Positions 6,978-14,681 of a stretch of 20,229 bases of DNA are shown here, in pieces. Origin of the DNA: Bacteroidales bacterium UBA2716 (GTDB lineage: Bacteria; Bacteroidota; Bacteroidia; Bacteroidales; UBA932); contig DEKS01000003.1 in the NCBI GenBank assembly GCA_002354005.1, positions 1-20,229 on the forward strand, in the 5' to 3' direction. The notes under the pieces are model-generated. The model worked only from the letters and a program-made list of their open reading frames with translations. It did not search any database and was not told the origin of the DNA. Each line of letters opens with the position of its first letter. Positions within the stretch are counted from its first letter, which is position 1. The translations under genes and the position numbers were made by a program.

Positions 6978-9472
6978 TAAAGAGACTCTCATACGGATTG
7001 TTATGTGCGGTATTGCTGCTTCCCGGTTGTGCAAAGGAGGCAGAGGAGCAGTCGCAATGGGAGGGCCCCGTGATTGAACTGAACGTAGCCTGCCTGGAAC
7101 CCACCGGTCTCACGAAGGCGGGTATCAGCGGCACGGAGGCCGGTGAGAACAACTATCACGAGAACGTGATTTCCTCCGTAGACTTCTTCTTCTATCCTGG
7201 AGATGCTACTTCCGAGCCTGCTACCTACCATATCCGCTACGACAATCTGGGCAAGCGCGGCAATGCGGTTTTCCGTGTGGAACTCACCACCAACCAGGTA
7301 AACTACCAGATTTTCCCGGCCCAGGCAGCCATTACGGAGGCAACGGTGTTTGCCATTGCCAATGTCCCATCCAGCCTGCTGAGCGGTCTGGAAGACACCT
7401 CCCTGGACAATATCGGCCGCCAGATGGTTACCACGGACTTTGTGAATTCGGCCTACACCAACCATCGGCAGGAACAGTTCATCATGAGCGGCACCTCTAC
7501 CATTACGCTTACGGGCCGGACCCAGAAGGTGGTTGCCCAGGGCATGGTGGGCATGGCCCGTTATGCCAGCAAAATTACCGTGGGCATCAAGATGGACGAC
7601 CCCATGGCCGTGGATACGGGCCGGAAAGACAACGAGGACAATCCCATTTACGAATACTGGACGCCCCGTCCCCATGAAATGCAGATTTACCTGGTGGATG
7701 GAATGAGCAAGGTGGCCCTGAGCGGCGCTCCCGCCGGAAAGGGACTGCAATGGGAACCCGTGGATGCAGATTATCTGAATTACCGGAACAATTCCATGCA
7801 TTTTTATAACGGCGCGGGGGAACTGTACCTGGACAAGGATGGAGACTACTACCAGACCTTCCCCATGTACACCTATCCTTATCACTGGCAGTCCGGCTCC
7901 ATTGAAGACGGAAGCCGTGAGCCCTACCTCAAGCTGGTTCTTCCCTGGGACCGCCAGCCGGACCCGGAGCATAACATAACCGCCTTCCAGCGGGAATTCT
8001 ACTACAAGATCCTGATTCCGCAGGACACCCGCGGCGGCGAGTACGAGAACAGCTTTGTGCGCAACAACTGGTATCACTACAACATTGGCGTGGGCGTTCT
8101 GGGCTCCGAGACCGACGAAGCCGCCGTGCCGCTGGAGGCCAGCATGTTCATTGTGTACTGGCAGGACAAGGATGTGGTGATTAAGCAGGTGAGCATTGGC
8201 AATGCCCGCTATCTGTCCGTAGAGAAAGAGGAATATATCCTGAATAACCAGGACGGCGTAGATGTGCGTTACACCACCAGTAATCCCATTACCATCAAGG
8301 ATATCCATGTCACCCGTCCCTATTACGGGGAAAACCCTTCCGCCGGCCAGATAAAGTACGGCGCTACGGTGAGGCAAGTGAGTCATACGGACGAGATTGC
8401 GTATGACGATATTTATCCCGACGGAAGCTGGTATCTGGAGTATTCGGAGGCCCAGCGTAAGGCCCTGGATCCTGATGGAAAAGACTGGCTGCAGGATGAA
8501 GGCGGGGTGGTCCGCTATACCCATAAGCTGAACAACGACTACCAGACGGACGATTTTGACTATTCGCCCTATACCATTACTTTTGCGGTGGGCCACGCCG
8601 ACAACAAGGAGGGCTGGATGATGAAGTACGACAAGCACGTAACCATTGTCCAGAAGCCCGGCCTGTTTATTGAGGCCCTGCCCAATCCGGATACCTGGAC
8701 GGGCGTCACCGGTGCCACTACGCCGGACCATTGGGGCTATGTGTATGTGAATAACGACCAGTTCACCCGTGCCCGCTTCGAGGCCGACCCGAATAAAAAT
8801 AACAGCGCCTGGAGACTGGACCACATTTGGCGCGTGGTTCACTATTCCAGTGGCGGTACGGATATGTACAAGATTGACGTATCGGTCCTTCCGGATATTT
8901 CCGATGTGTCCGGCACCTTTGAGTTTGTGCTGGGAGACCCGCGCCAAAGCACGGAGGCTCATCTTCGGGATGGGCTTGAAGCGCCTTATAATGAACCCTT
9001 TGCCACAGCTCCGGCCATTGAAGGCGGAGAGCGCTCCCTGCAGCATTACTATCCCACGGAAAACTCCGAACGCACCCGGCACATGCTGGCCCCGTCCTAC
9101 CGCATCTCTACCAAGCTGAGTGGTAGTGAGTACAATGGAACGCCCATGGAGCAGGCCCAGATGCGCTGCGCCGCCCTGCAGGAAAGCGGATTTCCCGCCG
9201 GTCGCTGGCGCATCCCCACGGAAGCGGAGATTCGCTTTATCTCCAACCTTTCTGCCCACGGCGTGTTTGAGTGGCAGTTCGGTGGTACCTACTGGTCGGC
9301 CAACGGGGCGGTGGAAGTGAATAAGACTACCAAGAAGATTACGCTGAAGCCCGACGTTACCGTAGCCCTGCTTCGCTGCGTATACGACACTTGGTACTGG
9401 GGCGACGACCGTGTACTGGACGGCAGCAACGGCCTGCCCAGTATATTTACCTGGGGAGATAGAGCACGATGA
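6974..9472 (+). CDS. Fimbrial tip-type lipoprotein with C-terminal lectin-like domain
   Basis: I place the start at GTG 6974, giving 832 aa. It makes a GTGA overlap with the upstream stop and a standard lipoprotein signal, MIKRLSYGLL... with lipobox LPGC (Cys19). An in-frame GTG at 6944 would add ten residues ahead of that signal. IELNVAC (34-40), T47-K48 and VISSVDFFFY (65-74) repeat the family N-terminal plan. FVRNNWYHYN (361-370) is a block I associate with Bacteroidales fimbrial accessory proteins. The C-terminal 114 residues (719-832) hold AGRWRIPTEAEI (742-753), GGTYWSANG (770-778) and LLRCVYDTWYWGDD (799-812), with Cys732 and Cys802 as a possible disulfide. This is the pattern of C-type-lectin-like DUF1566/FISUMP-type modules. 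A C-terminal ligand domain in place of a donor strand suggests a tip adhesin; the ligand is unknown. Confidence 0.78.
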   Translation: MIKRLSYGLLCAVLLLPGCAKEAEEQSQWEGPVIELNVACLEPTGLTKAGISGTEAGENNYHENVISSVDFFFYPGDATSEPATYHIRYDNLGKRGNAVFRVELTTNQVNYQIFPAQAAITEATVFAIANVPSSLLSGLEDTSLDNIGRQMVTTDFVNSAYTNHRQEQFIMSGTSTITLTGRTQKVVAQGMVGMARYASKITVGIKMDDPMAVDTGRKDNEDNPIYEYWTPRPHEMQIYLVDGMSKVALSGAPAGKGLQWEPVDADYLNYRNNSMHFYNGAGELYLDKDGDYYQTFPMYTYPYHWQSGSIEDGSREPYLKLVLPWDRQPDPEHNITAFQREFYYKILIPQDTRGGEYENSFVRNNWYHYNIGVGVLGSETDEAAVPLEASMFIVYWQDKDVVIKQVSIGNARYLSVEKEEYILNNQDGVDVRYTTSNPITIKDIHVTRPYYGENPSAGQIKYGATVRQVSHTDEIAYDDIYPDGSWYLEYSEAQRKALDPDGKDWLQDEGGVVRYTHKLNNDYQTDDFDYSPYTITFAVGHADNKEGWMMKYDKHVTIVQKPGLFIEALPNPDTWTGVTGATTPDHWGYVYVNNDQFTRARFEADPNKNNSAWRLDHIWRVVHYSSGGTDMYKIDVSVLPDISDVSGTFEFVLGDPRQSTEAHLRDGLEAPYNEPFATAPAIEGGERSLQHYYPTENSERTRHMLAPSYRISTKLSGSEYNGTPMEQAQMRCAALQESGFPAGRWRIPTEAEIRFISNLSAHGVFEWQFGGTYWSANGAVEVNKTTKKITLKPDVTVALLRCVYDTWYWGDDRVLDGSNGLPSIFTWGDRAR

Positions 9473-12400
9473 GAAAGTGGATTGTCATAGCAGCGGCTGC
9501 GCTTGCCGCCCTGTCCTGTTCCCGTGAGAAGGAGCAGGAGCTCCTGGTGGAGCCGGAAGGCAAGGTGGAGGTAACCTTCACCGTTACCGGAGACCAGGTG
9601 GCCACCAAGACTTTAGGGGAGGCCCACCAGCTGGAGACCATGCATATTGCCGTCTTTGGCGGTTCGGGCTATTTGAAAGAATATGTGCCTGCTACGCTCC
9701 TGAGTACCGGCACCTATGAGTATCATTATTACGACGCGTCCCATCATGAGCAGGTCCGGCGGGTGCCGGAGTTTACCTATAGCGTTTACATCACCCTTTC
9801 CAACTCTTCCCGTCGCGTCCATTTTATCGGGAACGGTCCCGCCAGCATTCCTTTTGGCAGGGACTACGAAGTCCTTCCCGCCTTGCTGGGAGAAAAGGAA
9901 ACCGGCTACTGGCAAGTGATTACCCTGGATCATATCACGGCCCTGCAAGATGCCGAAGGCAACTATCTGACGCCGGACGGTAACGGGGGAACCAGAGTCC
10001 GTCAGCAGGGAGAGGCGTATATTCCCAGCGTGGAGCTCCAGCAGGCCTTTAGCCGCGTCCCCCTTATCCGTAACTGGGCCAAGATCGAGCTTCGGGCCAA
10101 ACCTGCGGAGCAATCCAACTTTACGCCCATCAGTTTTGCCGTCTCCAATGTCCCCAAACAAGGTACCCTTGTTCCTTATGGCGGTGTAAAGGGCTTCATC
10201 ACCAATTACAAAGACCTGAGCTTCGAGGATTTACGCAGCGACGAATACAATTACGGCGGCAACCTGCCGGCATCCGTAGAGTTTGATTCGTACCTTCCTT
10301 CCGCGTCGGATTTTGTGCACTTTACCGGTGGGGCAAAGCGTTATGCGGAGAATTCCCCCGCAGACGACGAAAACTACGCCGTCTACCTGTATGAACGGCC
10401 CATCCCGGATGCCAATATCCCGCCTTCCTATGTCATTGTGTACGGCAAGTACTACAATCCGGACGACCTGTCTTCCCTCACGCCGGAAGAAATTGAGGAC
10501 GGGGGCGCCCTATGCTTCTATAAGGTGGACCTGATGACCGGAAACGAATACTATCCGGTCCTCCGTAACTTCAAGTACCTGGTCAAGATAGACAAGATTT
10601 CGGCCCGGGGCCACGCTACTCCCGAAGAAGCAGCGGCTGCCGCCGGCAGTGCCGACGTATCGGCCGATATCAACGCCTCTGCGTTGCCGGATATCTCCGA
10701 CGGAACCCGCCGGATGGCCATTCAGCCCTGGATGGCCAAGACCTTCATCCATCAGCAGTCCAAGCAGGAGCAGCTTTACGTTACCTTCTATAACGACATC
10801 AACGGGGACAATCCTGCCCCGAACCTGTCCCTGGCCGCAGATGGCTGTGTCACGTATGAACTCATTCCGGCCAGCGCCGGTATCGTGAAGGATGTGGAAA
10901 TAGGGGAGGCAGAGGCCGATCCCACCCACTCGAACTATGGCTGGAGGCCCGTCTCTTTTGCCATCGCCAGCCCGGACGAGGCCGCCGGCCGTACCCAGAC
11001 CCTGCGCATCAAGTGCAAAGTGAATCCCAACGACGAAGACGAGAGTCCCCTGTACCGCGATGTGGTGATTTCGCTGCTTCCCACGCAGCCCATGCGCGTC
11101 AGATGCGAGAACTCCCGCGTCCTGCTGGTAACAGGAGAAAAGCAACGGGTAGACATAGACATTCCGGACGGTCTGGTGGAATCCATGTTCCCCCTCCATT
11201 TTATGATTGAGGCGCAGAACCTGACCCTCACTCCGGACACTTCCGTGGACGATAACGACCTTCCGGTGATTTCCGAGACCTCCATCATCGGCGACTATCC
11301 GTCCTTCCATTTCCAGCGCACGCTGGAGTGGAGTGAGTACAAGGCGCTCACCGCCTGGCTGGATTACGAGGACGATTCCCGCTGGCGTACCTTCTCCAGC
11401 TATTTCAAGACCAATTGCGAGCACAGTGCCACCGTTGTTTATGTGGCCAACGAGTACTTCTTCACCCAAAGTACGTCCTTCAGCAATTATTCCTCCTTCC
11501 GTGAGCCCAAGTTCACCACGCCCATTGCCCGCACCCTGTATGCCCCGGTGAATGTATCGGCCCAGCTGATGGTAACGCCGGATACCTATGTGCCGGTGTA
11601 TCTGATGCTGCAGGGCCTGGAACCGGCCGCCGGCTCCAATATTACCTGGGACGACGCCAAGGGAATGTATAAGTACATGCCCACGGCCGACGAGATGACG
11701 TTCCTTCTCCGGACCCGGGTAACTAGCGGCGATGTCTGTGTGACGCTGCTCTCGGAGGATCCCTCCTACGAGCCTGCGGTGCTTACGCCCTGGCATTTCC
11801 GGGAGGCCAAGGTGATGGATATGGCTACGCCGAATGGCGGCAGCCACACGGGAGGCTCCCATGCCAATGTGGTGGCGGGGCATGTCAACAGCGTGGCAGA
11901 CAAGTTACTGCTTGTGGGCTATTTTACAGATTCGGCGGCTCCCAGGCCCGAAACAACCATAAAGGACCTGCAGGGTGTTGTGAGCGAGGGTAATACCACC
12001 TGGAAAGACAGCGGCCCGCTTTCCGCCACTGCTCAGGAACTGTACCGGGAGAAATGGATGAAAACCCTGGCGGGTATGGAGCCCATTTCCCTTACTCTGT
12101 CGGCCGTGGGCTATGTGGAAGAGACCATCTCGGCTCCCCGTTTCAAGGGCCATATCTATACGTATGATTTCAAGAGCGCCAACGATTGGAACGGCCTGGT
12201 AAACAATCTGGACTCGCAGGACGACGACTTGTATGACTATCGTCTCCAGAAAACCTCAAAGGTAGATGACCATTTGGAAACCTGCACGTTTACGCTTGAG
12301 GTAACCGGTAACAAACCCATTGTGGCACATCCCGGCGCCAATAATACCACCGACGGCATTGTGCTCCCCGCGGGCGGCCATTATGAGATAGAAGTGAACA

Positions 12401-12732
12401 TCGGGTCCGACCACCACGATTTTTACCTGTTCTACAACCAGTTGTTCTATTTTGTGGAGAGTGATGGCTCCGTAATGAAACCGCGTTCCGTGGATCCGCA
12501 CCCGGATGGCAGTATTTATTACGGATACCAGGGGAACAACCGGGAGTATATCTGGAGCCTTCCTTACGGAGAAACCGGCGGCAGGCTGGTGATTGATGCC
12601 GCTTCCGGCAGGGATATTGTAATTAACCGGCTCTTAGCCAAGGGCTTCCACGGAATCCTGAATACAACGGGAGACACCGGTGGCGGAGATGTTGACCTGG
12701 GTGGCGGCCTTAACGACGGAGGTAGCTTATGA
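9469..12732 (+). CDS. Large fimbrial accessory/tip lipoprotein of unknown ligand
   Basis: The largest protein of the operon (1087 aa). Signal peptide MRKWIVIAAA plus lipobox ALSC (Cys17). VEVTFTV (33-39), T46-K47 and LETMHIAVF (55-63) show the same N-terminal plan as the other subunits. A junction near residues 370-410 contains FKYLVKIDKISARG and an Ala-rich segment, which I associate loosely with DUF4906-type fimbrial proteins. The remaining 650 residues look like successive beta domains with no catalytic motif I can identify. The last 23 residues are rich in Gly and Asp and probably flexible. ATG 9469 overlaps the upstream TGA by four bases and its TGA overlaps the next gene the same way. 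Size and late position suggest an exposed tip or stalk protein. Function is not recognised. Confidence 0.72.
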   Translation: MRKWIVIAAAALAALSCSREKEQELLVEPEGKVEVTFTVTGDQVATKTLGEAHQLETMHIAVFGGSGYLKEYVPATLLSTGTYEYHYYDASHHEQVRRVPEFTYSVYITLSNSSRRVHFIGNGPASIPFGRDYEVLPALLGEKETGYWQVITLDHITALQDAEGNYLTPDGNGGTRVRQQGEAYIPSVELQQAFSRVPLIRNWAKIELRAKPAEQSNFTPISFAVSNVPKQGTLVPYGGVKGFITNYKDLSFEDLRSDEYNYGGNLPASVEFDSYLPSASDFVHFTGGAKRYAENSPADDENYAVYLYERPIPDANIPPSYVIVYGKYYNPDDLSSLTPEEIEDGGALCFYKVDLMTGNEYYPVLRNFKYLVKIDKISARGHATPEEAAAAAGSADVSADINASALPDISDGTRRMAIQPWMAKTFIHQQSKQEQLYVTFYNDINGDNPAPNLSLAADGCVTYELIPASAGIVKDVEIGEAEADPTHSNYGWRPVSFAIASPDEAAGRTQTLRIKCKVNPNDEDESPLYRDVVISLLPTQPMRVRCENSRVLLVTGEKQRVDIDIPDGLVESMFPLHFMIEAQNLTLTPDTSVDDNDLPVISETSIIGDYPSFHFQRTLEWSEYKALTAWLDYEDDSRWRTFSSYFKTNCEHSATVVYVANEYFFTQSTSFSNYSSFREPKFTTPIARTLYAPVNVSAQLMVTPDTYVPVYLMLQGLEPAAGSNITWDDAKGMYKYMPTADEMTFLLRTRVTSGDVCVTLLSEDPSYEPAVLTPWHFREAKVMDMATPNGGSHTGGSHANVVAGHVNSVADKLLLVGYFTDSAAPRPETTIKDLQGVVSEGNTTWKDSGPLSATAQELYREKWMKTLAGMEPISLTLSAVGYVEETISAPRFKGHIYTYDFKSANDWNGLVNNLDSQDDDLYDYRLQKTSKVDDHLETCTFTLEVTGNKPIVAHPGANNTTDGIVLPAGGHYEIEVNIGSDHHDFYLFYNQLFYFVESDGSVMKPRSVDPHPDGSIYYGYQGNNREYIWSLPYGETGGRLVIDAASGRDIVINRLLAKGFHGILNTTGDTGGGDVDLGGGLNDGGSL

Positions 12733-14666
12733 TGCAGAAATCTTCATACATATACATCCTTTGGGCGGCAATGCTTCTGCTCTTTGGTGCCTGCACTAAG
12801 GAGAAGGAGCTTCCTGTCCCTGCTCCTTCCCCGGAAACCAAGACCATCCATTACGCCCTTACCATTGAGGGAATGGATACCCGCTCCACCCTGGGCGAGG
12901 ACTTCAAGCACCTGTTTGAGGCCGGTGACCGGATTTATGTAGAGAGCACCGGAGACGATGCCGGCAAACTGTATGGCTTCCTGTCCATGCCCTACACGGA
13001 ATGGGTTGGAAAAACAAGGGCCGTTTTTGAAGGGGACCTGACCAGTGCCGCCGATTTTACCCCTACGGCCGAAACCCCCATCAGCCTTACTCTTGTGGGT
13101 CCTGCAGATGACCTGCATACCATTGTAGACGGCAAGGTGACCGGGGTGGACTATGCAGACAAATCGGCCTCCACCCTTGCAGAAGCTGTTCATAAGTACG
13201 CGCATTTTACTGGTTCCGGCACATTTGGGGACATTTCCTATACGCTTCAGCAGCAATCCTCCTTCCTGGTTTGCTCCCTGAGTTTTGACGGGGAAAATAC
13301 GCCGGCAGGCACTTCCGTGACGGCCCGCATCGTGAACAACGCCTCTACTATCCAGGCCGAGGTCGTCCATACCCATACGGCTCCCGCCACGGATGTGGAC
13401 GGGGCCATTGAGGTGTCCTGGGTGATTCCTTTTGCCCCCGGTAGGTCTTTCACAAATGCGCAAATGACTGTGAGCCAGGAAGGCAAGGACGATGTGAACC
13501 TGAGAATGGCGGACCAAACCATGGCGCTGAACAGCTTCTATACGTTCCAGCGCACAACCTACCTGCAGAACTATTTCACCATCGAGGCCATACAGGCCGG
13601 CACGCAGGTTACGTTCAATTACGCGGAGGCTGCCGACGGTGTCCAGTATAGCCGGGACGGCTTTGAGTGGACCAATTACAAGACCACGGATGGCGCCATT
13701 TCTTTGCCCGAGGAGGGAAGTTTTGTCTATTTCCGTAGTAAACGCACCAGTTACCAGAATACCGGATCGAAGCCGCTTATTACGGTGACTGGGAACAAGC
13801 CTTGCTATGTGTACGGAGACCTCATGTTCCTTACCTGCGACAGCAAGTTCAAGCCCAAGACCGGTATGGCTGAGTTCGCATTCCAGGGGCTCTTCAAGGG
13901 CTGCACCTGGCTACGAATCGATGACCGGCCGCTAAAACATAAGCCGCTGACGTTGTCGGCTACCACCCTTTCCAGGGGCTGTTATGCCGAGATGTTCTCC
14001 GGCTGTACGGGACTGGAGTCACTTGGCGGGATTCAGCTCCCTCCGGTGACAACGGCGCTCGCTCCCCGTTGCTTCGATTCCATGTTTTTGGGCTGTTCGA
14101 ACAACAAATTTACAACCATTCCGGAGGGCTTCCTTCCCTGGACCCAGCTGGCCTTTGCCTGCTACCGGAAAATGTTTGAGGGTTGCTCTAAGCTGGCTAC
14201 AATCCCGTCCGACCTTCTTCCTGCGCTCACGCTGGCCAAGGCTTGTTACCTCCGTATGTTCTTTGGATGCTCCAGCTTAACGGTAGCTCCGGATTTGCTG
14301 GCAACCACGCCTGCTCCGGCCTGCTACTTTGCCATATTCAGGAACTGCACGAATATTAGCTATGTCAAGTGCCTGATGCTGCTCACAGCGGAGCAAATGA
14401 GTTCGTATCTGAATCCCGACAAGAATAAGTACAGTGACGAGGGCGATCCTCCTGCTGATAATCTGGAAACCTGGGATATGATCAGCGCCTGGAGTGTGTT
14501 TAACAAGTGGCTGGTCACTACAAGTAATTCGCCCTTGAATAACAAATCCACGAGTCAGTTTGTCAAGCATCCCGATATGGTCTATGTCAGGAATGGCAAC
14601 AACTACATGGGTTTGATTCCTAACCTGTGGAATGTTTCCAACTATAAGGGAACCATCAATTGGTAG
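12729..14666 (+). CDS. Fimbrillin-like lipoprotein with BspA-type Cys-rich repeats
   Basis: A 645-aa surface lipoprotein; lipobox FGAC gives Cys22. Residues 40-280 resemble the N-terminal fold of Bacteroidales fimbrillin-family proteins: YALTIEG, T51-R52, then FEAGDRIYV (63-71) and a later ALNSFYTFQ (266-274). Residues 285-375 include YSRDGFEWTNY and YVYGDLMFLTC, matching the domain that usually precedes BspA-type repeats in this order. Repeats of 26-30 residues follow (about 386-550), each with the core C(Y/F)xxMFxGCxxL. The tail after 550 departs from the repeat. BspA-like proteins of Tannerella and Prevotella bind host proteins, so adhesion is the likely role, but the partner cannot be inferred. 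ATG 12729 and the adjacent ATG 12732 are both possible starts; both overlap the upstream stop. It is the last gene of the operon. Confidence 0.82.
   Translation: MMQKSSYIYILWAAMLLLFGACTKEKELPVPAPSPETKTIHYALTIEGMDTRSTLGEDFKHLFEAGDRIYVESTGDDAGKLYGFLSMPYTEWVGKTRAVFEGDLTSAADFTPTAETPISLTLVGPADDLHTIVDGKVTGVDYADKSASTLAEAVHKYAHFTGSGTFGDISYTLQQQSSFLVCSLSFDGENTPAGTSVTARIVNNASTIQAEVVHTHTAPATDVDGAIEVSWVIPFAPGRSFTNAQMTVSQEGKDDVNLRMADQTMALNSFYTFQRTTYLQNYFTIEAIQAGTQVTFNYAEAADGVQYSRDGFEWTNYKTTDGAISLPEEGSFVYFRSKRTSYQNTGSKPLITVTGNKPCYVYGDLMFLTCDSKFKPKTGMAEFAFQGLFKGCTWLRIDDRPLKHKPLTLSATTLSRGCYAEMFSGCTGLESLGGIQLPPVTTALAPRCFDSMFLGCSNNKFTTIPEGFLPWTQLAFACYRKMFEGCSKLATIPSDLLPALTLAKACYLRMFFGCSSLTVAPDLLATTPAPACYFAIFRNCTNISYVKCLMLLTAEQMSSYLNPDKNKYSDEGDPPADNLETWDMISAWSVFNKWLVTTSNSPLNNKSTSQFVKHPDMVYVRNGNNYMGLIPNLWNVSNYKGTINW
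13884..14378 (+). repeat. BspA-type leucine-rich-like protein repeats with paired cysteines
   Basis: This segment encodes a partial leading repeat (FQGLFKGCTWL) and five further repeats. Cys pairs fall at residues 418/426, 448/456, 478/486, 506/514 and 532/540, always Cys-x7-Cys, with starts spaced 30, 30, 28 and 26 residues apart. The linkers carry the family-type Leu-Pro and Thr-Leu-Ala stretches. Repeat number in such arrays can vary between strains by recombination, but the DNA copies here are clearly diverged from each other. Confidence 0.75.
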
Positions 14667-14681
14667 CGGCTACTCCGCTAC
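14663..14681. terminator. Hairpin spanning both convergent stop codons (possible bidirectional terminator)
   Basis: GTAGCGG (14663-14669) and CCGCTAC (14675-14681) form a perfect 7-bp stem with a 5-nt loop. The plus-strand stop TAG (14664-14666) lies in one arm and the minus-strand stop TAG (complement of 14670-14672) lies in the loop. Only 3 bp separate the two genes, so this is the only place for a shared terminator. There is no T-run on either side, so intrinsic termination would be weak or of a non-classical kind. Confidence 0.45.

Noticed and set aside
7001..9259. 752-codon open frame antisense to the lectin-domain fimbrial gene
   Set aside because: It lies entirely opposite a well-supported lipoprotein gene, has no signal or recognisable domain, and is rich in His, Gly, Val and Arg as expected for an antisense shadow of GC-rich coding DNA.
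10510..11883. 457-codon open frame antisense to the 1087-aa gene
   Set aside because: Same composition signature of a shadow frame; no domain and no operon context.
14663..14681. Classical intrinsic terminator
   Set aside because: The hairpin is real, but no T-tract follows it on either strand, so it is kept only as a possible bidirectional terminator.
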